A DNA stretch of 17,842 nt from Candidatus Woesearchaeota archaeon (GTDB taxonomy: Archaea > Nanobdellota > Nanobdellia > Woesearchaeales > JAFCFN01), in the NCBI GenBank assembly GCA_017609245.1, contig JAFCEI010000006.1:1-17842 (forward strand), written 5' to 3'. How positions within the stretch are numbered: the first letter of the stretch is position 1; every line of letters starts with the position of its first letter. The translations under genes were made by a program, and so were the position numbers. Shown piece after piece: positions 13,233 through 17,842 of the stretch. The notes below the pieces were generated by a model. It worked only from the letters and a program-made list of their open reading frames with translations, did no database searches and was not told where the DNA came from.

Positions 13233-13970
13233 ATCCTGCCTCAATTCAAGGTTGCCCTGACCATTGTAAAAATAGGTTTAAGTGGCCAGGCTGCAATAGA
13301 TTTTGCTTTTGCAGCAGGGGCATGGATAAACGATATCCAATCTCTGCCAAATGTTTATGAAGAAACTTCAGAGCTGCTACAGGCAGAGGCAGATTTTGCA
13401 CACTACCTTAATAAAAACAATAAGTTTAACTCTTCTGTAAGTGTTGATTTAAATGAAGACTATACAGTCCAAAATGGTATGCCAGTAGTCAGAGTGGAAA
13501 ATACAGGCTTACAAGAAACAAAGACTGCTACAATAACAATACGCAATGAAGGTCAAGACTCATCAATAAGAGCTGTAATCAAAAATAACCTGATATGGCA
13601 CATGCAAAATGTAAAAGAGACAGAGAATGTATTTAACAAGAATTTTGATAATCTGTTCTTAAAAGCATATTATTTCAATGAAAGCCTTGCCCAGGATGAA
13701 GAGCTTGTAAAAGAGGTTGAGTATACTGCATATCTCAATAATCAGATGCTGAACCCGCATATACTTGACATCAAGATATACAACGGCCCATTCATGACAT
13801 CATCTGAACAGGTATTTTACTATTCTACACCAACTACACTTCAGTTTGCACCAGTAAATGCACTCGGCGTTTCTGACAATGGCGCAGAAATCCAACCTAC
13901 AATTGACAATTTTGATAAAGTGATTGTCAAAAGCGAAAAAATAATGGGGGGAACGATCAATGCAGACTAG
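13233..13970 (+). CDS. C-terminal part of the interrupted secreted protein
   Basis: The 245 codons after the TGA continue the same frame, beginning ILPQFKVALTIVKIGLSGQA, a hydrophobic stretch matching the segment before the stop. Then comes a helical part (ELLQAEADFAHYLNKNN) and a beta-rich domain with VRVENTGLQETKTATITIRN, like CARDB/Ig-type surface modules. No in-frame ATG, GTG or TTG occurs until ATG 13479, which has no SD and lies inside the beta domain. Independent translation of a 163-aa product from there is unlikely to give a folded exported protein. The end overlaps the next gene by 11 nt (ATGCAGACTAG), so normal expression of the downstream gene may depend on translation reaching this point. 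Confidence 0.7.
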   Translation: MLPQFKVALTIVKIGLSGQAAIDFAFAAGAWINDIQSLPNVYEETSELLQAEADFAHYLNKNNKFNSSVSVDLNEDYTVQNGMPVVRVENTGLQETKTATITIRNEGQDSSIRAVIKNNLIWHMQNVKETENVFNKNFDNLFLKAYYFNESLAQDEELVKEVEYTAYLNNQMLNPHILDIKIYNGPFMTSSEQVFYYSTPTTLQFAPVNALGVSDNGAEIQPTIDNFDKVIVKSEKIMGGTINAD

Positions 13971-16503
13971 ACATCTTATCTTTTTGATCATAGGAATTGT
14001 TGTAGCCAGCTGCACTTATGCTGCCCCTTCCATAGTTTGGGTCAAGAATTCAACAGGGGGGTTTAGCTATGTAAATGTTAATGATGTAACTGTAGATTCA
14101 GACAACAACATCATCGCATGCGGACCTGATTTTGGTCCAGGCGGATCTTTTTCATCATTTAAATACTATCCGAACGGCAGTGAGATGTTTTCAACCCATC
14201 CTGGCGGAACATTTGCTGTTGCATCTCATGGAGTTGCTGTTGATTCATATGATAATTTTGTTGTTGTAGGGGAGGACAGCTCAAGAAGAAGGATCATAAA
14301 ATATAACAGAACAGGCAGCGAAATATTCGACAAAAAAAGTTCAAGTTCAGGCGAGTATGGATATGCAGTTGCTATTGATTCAGGCAACAACATAATCGTA
14401 ACAGGCGAGACTGGCTCAAGTGATTATGACACCAGAACAATAAAATATGATGAAAACGGAACTGAGCTGTGGAATAAGGTTGTTGATGTTGGCGGATGGG
14501 GCGGAAGCGACAATGACAAAGGGTGGAGAATTGCAGTTGATGATAGCAATAACATTTATGTGCTTACTGTAGACCATGCATGGGAATATCTGGGAGCAGT
14601 AATTAAATATCACCCGAATGGCACAGCATTGTGGAGCAAGGGGCTTGATTGGCTGTTTTTTGATAATTTGACACAAATCGCAAAAAGGCACATTTACCAA
14701 AACGGAGACATTGCAGTTGACCTTGACGGAAATTTGGTGATAGTTAGCGGCCTGTATTATGAACTTTATGATGAAAATATGACTTTTATCGGCAGTTCTA
14801 ACAACAGTGATTTTTACATTATCAAGATGAACAGCTCCGACGGGCAGTGGATATGGAACGCTACATATGATGCAGGGGATGACGAACTGGCTCTAGGAGT
14901 AAATATTAATTCCAAAAATGACATCATTGTCACAGGCAGGACAAATGCAACTGGAAATTATGATTATCTGACAGTCAAATATGATGAAAATGGGACATAT
15001 GAGTGGAACACTACATATGGTTCAACTTTGTGGGGGGATTATAATGACAGTTCAAGAGCAGTTATTGTTGATGAACATGATTATATAATTGTTTCAGGTG
15101 ATCCTGCAACCATAAAATATACTGAATACAGCTGCAGCGACTCTCTTAAAAACCAGGATGAGACTGATGTTGACTGCGGCGGAATTTACTGTTCAGGGTG
15201 TGCTGATACAAGGGCGTGTCTGCTTGACTCTGACTGTGAGAACAATGTTTGCGAAGCAAATATCTGTGTGAGCTGTTCTGACAATGTCAAAAACCAGGAT
15301 GAGACTGATGTTGACTGCGGCGGCAGCGTATGCAACAAGTGTGATGCTGGAAAAGTATGCTTGAACAATTCTGACTGCGCCAATGATAAGTGTATTTCAG
15401 GAGTATGTGAAACAAAATATCCAAATATTCGTGACAATGATATTGTCAGAGAGATAAATTATAGTGTTGACAATGATACCTATGCTGTGCAATTCTTATT
15501 GTTTTATCCTCCTGAGGCTGATATAGACCTGCATGTTTATTATGGTGAGCATCATATAGGGTTCAATAAAATGGTTGGAATTGCTGATGTGGAATTCCCT
15601 GCAATCTATTCTGGCAAATATGCGAATCCTGAAATAATCTATATTCCTGATGCAACCAACAAAACATATAAGGTGGTTGCAGAGCTTGTCAAGGCTGATT
15701 CAAACAGTTCTAATTACATCAATGTCTATGCACTTAAAACTCCGTTCAGGCCAGGTGTCTTGGCTGCAATGCCTGCAAACATCAATAAGACAGCAGGCCA
15801 GGACAATGACATGGAGATATCAGTAGTTGTCAGTGAGGCTGGCTGCCAAAAGCCGCTGACTGATGTGACAATCGAAATAAGCGACTTGATATATAATGAT
15901 AAAACTTTGGATCTGATAACATCATCAAGCCTGTTTGTCAGCGTGCTGCCTGCATGTACATCAGTTGGTGCTGATTTTGGGTTTGCAACAACAGAAGATG
16001 TATTTCCTGGCGAGTACACAGGCACAATAACTGTTAAGTCTGCTGAAACATCGGCCCAGACAATTCCTGTTTCAATAACAGTGCAAGGGGTGGGAGTTGA
16101 ATATGAATTTAGGACAGCCACTCTTGATTATGATGCATCAGGCTATGTGTTTATTGCCTCAACCATAGAAGTTAATGGTGCAAAAAAGAACGCTGATGAT
16201 CCTCCTCATTATAAAGCCAGTTTTGATGTCAGCGCTGACAAGAAAATAGAAACATGCTATTCTGCTGAGGGTTATAAGCCAGACTGCGACAATGTTTATT
16301 TTGACAAACGGTTGACAACATGCTCTACTGGAAGTGACTGTAATTTGGGCGTGAATAGCGCAGGGTATAAGACCAGTTGCGACTGGAACAACAACTGGAA
16401 CAGTTTTGAGTGCAGCGTGAGCAAATCAGATTTTGAGTCTGATTTTGTGTATTTCCCTGATGAAGGTATTGTGCAAAGGGTGAATTATCTGGAGAAAAAG
16501 TAA
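13960..16503 (+). CDS. Large secreted beta-propeller and Cys-rich repeat protein
   Basis: This 847-aa protein has a signal peptide (MQTRHLIFLIIGIVVASC, then TYAA). The VASC could be a lipobox, making it a possible lipoprotein. Residues about 25-385 form repeated beta-propeller blades (SBBP-like) with motifs such as GVAVDSYDNFVVVG, VAIDSGNNIIVTG and IKYDENGTELW. Residues about 390-482 hold two Cys-rich units with LKNQDETDVDCGG and VKNQDETDVDCGG, 47 residues apart. The rest is beta-sandwich domains with more Cys pairs near the C terminus (ETCYSAEGYKPDCD, TTCSTGSDC). About twenty NxS/T sequons by eye suggest N-glycosylation. GGGGGGA (13946-13952) is its SD, and the start lies inside the end of the preceding gene. 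It is likely a cell-surface adhesin or envelope protein; there is no C-terminal anchor. Confidence 0.85.
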   Translation: MQTRHLIFLIIGIVVASCTYAAPSIVWVKNSTGGFSYVNVNDVTVDSDNNIIACGPDFGPGGSFSSFKYYPNGSEMFSTHPGGTFAVASHGVAVDSYDNFVVVGEDSSRRRIIKYNRTGSEIFDKKSSSSGEYGYAVAIDSGNNIIVTGETGSSDYDTRTIKYDENGTELWNKVVDVGGWGGSDNDKGWRIAVDDSNNIYVLTVDHAWEYLGAVIKYHPNGTALWSKGLDWLFFDNLTQIAKRHIYQNGDIAVDLDGNLVIVSGLYYELYDENMTFIGSSNNSDFYIIKMNSSDGQWIWNATYDAGDDELALGVNINSKNDIIVTGRTNATGNYDYLTVKYDENGTYEWNTTYGSTLWGDYNDSSRAVIVDEHDYIIVSGDPATIKYTEYSCSDSLKNQDETDVDCGGIYCSGCADTRACLLDSDCENNVCEANICVSCSDNVKNQDETDVDCGGSVCNKCDAGKVCLNNSDCANDKCISGVCETKYPNIRDNDIVREINYSVDNDTYAVQFLLFYPPEADIDLHVYYGEHHIGFNKMVGIADVEFPAIYSGKYANPEIIYIPDATNKTYKVVAELVKADSNSSNYINVYALKTPFRPGVLAAMPANINKTAGQDNDMEISVVVSEAGCQKPLTDVTIEISDLIYNDKTLDLITSSSLFVSVLPACTSVGADFGFATTEDVFPGEYTGTITVKSAETSAQTIPVSITVQGVGVEYEFRTATLDYDASGYVFIASTIEVNGAKKNADDPPHYKASFDVSADKKIETCYSAEGYKPDCDNVYFDKRLTTCSTGSDCNLGVNSAGYKTSCDWNNNWNSFECSVSKSDFESDFVYFPDEGIVQRVNYLEKK
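15148..15323 (+). repeat. Tandem 141-bp unit with an identical 35-nt core
   Basis: A 35-nt stretch encoding the end of KNQDETDVDCGG is identical at 15148-15182 and 15289-15323, including all synonymous sites, while the rest of each 47-codon unit differs. This points to recent duplication or gene conversion of the Cys-rich module. Confidence 0.8.
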
Positions 16504-16505
16504 AA

Positions 16506-16901
16506 ATGAAATGTAAAAAAACACTTGCAACAATAATCGCTGGATTGTATCTAAGTACTGCAGCTTATGCTGGAGATAAAAAGCCGTCTTTTCTGAACAA
16601 ATACATCAATCCATTCTACGGTAAGAGTTGGAAAACAAAAGCCATAAAATGGATCGGGTGGGGGGCTGCAGCATATGGCGGATATTGTTTATTTAATAAA
16701 AAGGAAGATGATGATAAAAAAGAAGAAGAGGAAGAGATTGAAGAAGAGAGCTCTGACAACAGGGATGATGACCAGCCTCCGTTTCCATTGTCTAAAAGAT
16801 TTGCAGTCTCAGTAAACTACAAAAACATAACCAGCAAAAATACTAAAAAGAAAAAGAAGGATCTAGATATAAAATTATCAATCCCTGTGTACAAGTGGTA
16901 A
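16506..16901 (+). CDS. Small exported/membrane protein with charged linker, unknown
   Basis: This 131-aa protein has a signal peptide (MKCKKTLATIIAGLYLSTAA, then YA|GDKK) and a second hydrophobic helix (about residues 48-63, IKWIGWGAAAYGGYCLF). A very acidic run of Asp and Glu (about 66-90) follows, and then a basic Lys block near KNTKKKKKDLD, with a beta-like end KLSIPVYKW. It starts 2 nt after the stop of the 847-aa gene, so it is the third gene of the secreted operon and may anchor or chaperone the large partners. That role is inference. No family is recognised. The next gene has its own TATA box, so the operon ends here. Confidence 0.65.
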   Translation: MKCKKTLATIIAGLYLSTAAYAGDKKPSFLNKYINPFYGKSWKTKAIKWIGWGAAAYGGYCLFNKKEDDDKKEEEEEIEEESSDNRDDDQPPFPLSKRFAVSVNYKNITSKNTKKKKKDLDIKLSIPVYKW

Positions 16902-16902
16902 A

Positions 16903-16911
16903 CTTTATAAA
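16903..16911 (+). promoter_or_regulatory. TATA box of the L10e gene
   Basis: CTTTATAAA begins right after the previous stop. Transcription would start near 16933, just before the GGGGGAG SD (16935-16941), giving an SD-led mRNA with a very short leader. Confidence 0.6.
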
Positions 16912-16944
16912 GGCATTATTTTTCTAAATATATAGGGGGAGCAT

Positions 16945-17472
16945 ATGGCAAGATTAAGAAAAGGAAAATCATACAGGAATGTAGAGCCTAGAGCATACAC
17001 TAGGATCAGCAAGTATAAGAAACAGTCTTATGTTCCTACAAGACCTCATATCAAGATAACTAAGTATGATACAGGTGCTAAGAACAGGAAATTTGATTAT
17101 AGCTTGAGTTTAGTTTCCAAATCAGCTTTGCAGCTAAGGCACCAGGCACTGGAAAGCGCCAGATTAACATGCAACAGAACATTAGAAAAAGTTGCTGGAA
17201 ATACAGGATATTCTATGAAACTGCTTGTTTTTCCCCATCATGTGTTAAGAGAAAATCCTACTGCTACTGGTGCAGGAGCTGACAGGATGTCAACAGGAAT
17301 GAAGATGAGCTTTGGAAAGACTATTGGAAGTGCTGCCCGTATCAAGACAGGCCAGGCTGTGTTTAATGTTGGTGTTAACAAAACCCATGTTGACCTTGCA
17401 AAGCAGGCTCTGAAAAAAGCAAGCAAGAAGCTGCCTAATTCTTATTCTATCTTAGTTAAAGAAAACAAATAG
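16945..17472 (+). CDS. rpl10e: 50S ribosomal protein L10e (uL16)
   Basis: Large-subunit ribosomal protein that sits near the A site and the tRNA elbow, equivalent to bacterial L16. The 175-aa length is typical. It begins MARLRKGKSYRNVEPRAYTR and contains YVPTRPHIKITKYDTG (29-44), LRHQALESARLTCNRTLEK (64-82), LLVFPHHVLRENP (93-105), GADRMSTGMKMSFGK (110-124) and the C-terminal ALKKASKKLPNSYSI. All are recognisable L10e landmarks. The ATG is fixed by a GGGGGAG SD a few bases upstream and a TATA box 34-42 bp before the start. It is transcribed separately from the secreted operon on its left. Confidence 0.95.
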   Translation: MARLRKGKSYRNVEPRAYTRISKYKKQSYVPTRPHIKITKYDTGAKNRKFDYSLSLVSKSALQLRHQALESARLTCNRTLEKVAGNTGYSMKLLVFPHHVLRENPTATGAGADRMSTGMKMSFGKTIGSAARIKTGQAVFNVGVNKTHVDLAKQALKKASKKLPNSYSILVKENK

Positions 17473-17508
17473 TTCTCCTATAACATATGTTTTGTTTAAA
17501 ATAAATCT

Positions 17509-17516
17509 ATTTATAG
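17509..17516 (+). promoter_or_regulatory. TATA box of the 86-aa gene
   Basis: TATTTATA lies about 26 bp before the ATG at 17538, the leaderless distance. A second A/T stretch (TTTTATATAA) is too close to the ATG to serve. Confidence 0.45.
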
Positions 17517-17537
17517 TCTTAAATTTTATATAATCTC

Positions 17538-17798
17538 ATGAAACGAGTTAAGCTCAGAAGAAGATTAGACAGCTATTTTGGCAAGGATTATTGGAAACAT
17601 CTTTCTCCCAGACATAAATACAGATATGCTATGCTTGGAGCCTATGGTGTGTGGCGGTTAAGAAGAGACGGTATGCTAGAGAGATTTGTGACTCAAGAGA
17701 TAGAAGGGTCTGGGCTTGATCGTGAAAAAGTAAAAGAGCAGTATGACGGTACTGCGCTGAAAGTTATTAATGAATATCTAAGGAATAAAAAAGAATGA
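17538..17798 (+). CDS. Small basic hypothetical protein, 86 aa
   Basis: I recognise no family. The protein is basic and helical, opening MKRVKLRRRLDSYFGKDYWK, with an aromatic/Arg-rich middle (HKYRYAMLGAYGVWRLRRDG) and a C-terminal helix that ends EYLRNKKE. There is no signal peptide or membrane helix. A nucleic-acid- or ribosome-associated role would fit its charge and its place next to L10e, but nothing proves it. The start is set by a TATA box about 26 bp upstream. It ends in TGA directly abutting the stop codon of a converging gene. Confidence 0.65.
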   Translation: MKRVKLRRRLDSYFGKDYWKHLSPRHKYRYAMLGAYGVWRLRRDGMLERFVTQEIEGSGLDREKVKEQYDGTALKVINEYLRNKKE

Positions 17799-17842
17799 TC
17801 AGCTGCTGATTATGTCTTTCAGCTTAACATCGTGTTTCTTCT
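17799..17842 (-). CDS. 3' end of a converging gene (partial)
   Basis: On the minus strand one frame is open from the window edge to TGA (17801-17799), encoding KKHDVKLKDIISS. The composition is like a normal protein end and the stop abuts that of the 86-aa gene, a common convergent layout here. Only 13 full codons are visible, so the product cannot be named. Confidence 0.4.
   Translation of the reverse strand, partial: KKHDVKLKDIISS

Noticed and set aside
13229..13360. An ATG overlapping the in-frame TGA (ATGA) opens another frame with several Cys codons
   Set aside because: It is out of frame with the clear coding sequence on both sides, ends after about 43 codons, and its Cys pattern is what a shifted frame of this text gives.
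15248..15260. A fourth TTTGCGAAGCAAA palindrome
   Set aside because: It lies inside the coding sequence of the Cys-rich module (VCEAN) and is explained by codons, so I do not count it with the intergenic copies.
1..17842. CRISPR arrays, insertion sequences, integrases, rRNA
   Set aside because: I saw no regularly spaced identical repeats with unique spacers, no transposase or integrase ORF, and no rRNA-like stretch. The N-terminal piece of GatD only resembles a transposase start.

Overview
The window looks like a chromosome piece from a small-genome DPANN archaeon of the Woesearchaeota/Pacearchaeota type. The lineage is inferred from gene content. Archaeal hallmarks are the GatD/GatE amidotransferase pair, the GTPase/DUF2073/DUF2072 trio, ribosomal protein L10e, an archaeal YchF GTPase, two tRNA genes with introns at position 37/38, and A/T-rich TATA boxes about 25-28 bp before many starts (leaderless transcription). 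The adenylate kinase is of the zinc-LID (bacterial-like) type, which DPANN archaea often carry.

Layout. 1-1000: two hairpins, a type II toxin-antitoxin pair on the minus strand (RelE/ParE-like toxin, AbrB-like antitoxin) with a palindromic operator candidate, then a minus-strand transcription unit with its own TATA box, a long hairpin and a 37-codon ORF behind a strong Shine-Dalgarno (SD). 1101-4050: a plus-strand operon with a short MCM-like AAA+ ATPase, an Era-like GTPase, DUF2073, a DUF2072 zinc ribbon and a small membrane protein. Three GCGAAGC mini-hairpins sit in its one sizeable gap. 4053-5252: ychF, converging on that operon. 5330-7027: an unknown 190-aa protein, tRNA-Thr(UGU), adk and tRNA-Arg(CCU). 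7029-10607 (minus): gatD-gatE, then a separate unit with a 50-aa secreted peptide and a CDP-alcohol phosphatidyltransferase. 10608-16901: an intergenic region with three direct repeats, then a three-gene operon for large secreted proteins. 16945-17842: L10e, an 86-aa unknown protein, and the end of a gene on the minus strand.

The housekeeping genes serve translation (GatDE makes Gln-tRNA, plus YchF, L10e and tRNAs), nucleotide balance (Adk) and lipid headgroup synthesis. The accessory part is the secreted operon. Its first gene is split by one in-frame TGA although coding sequence continues in the same frame for 245 more codons. Other genes here end in TGA, so TGA is a normal stop in this genome.

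The points I would check first are that TGA, the 50-aa peptide that looks like the cut-off N terminus of a beta-helix surface protein placed 2 nt before pgsA, a GatD with an extra N-terminal domain beside a GatE lacking its usual AspRS-like insertion, and the MCM-like ATPase without MCM N-terminal domains.
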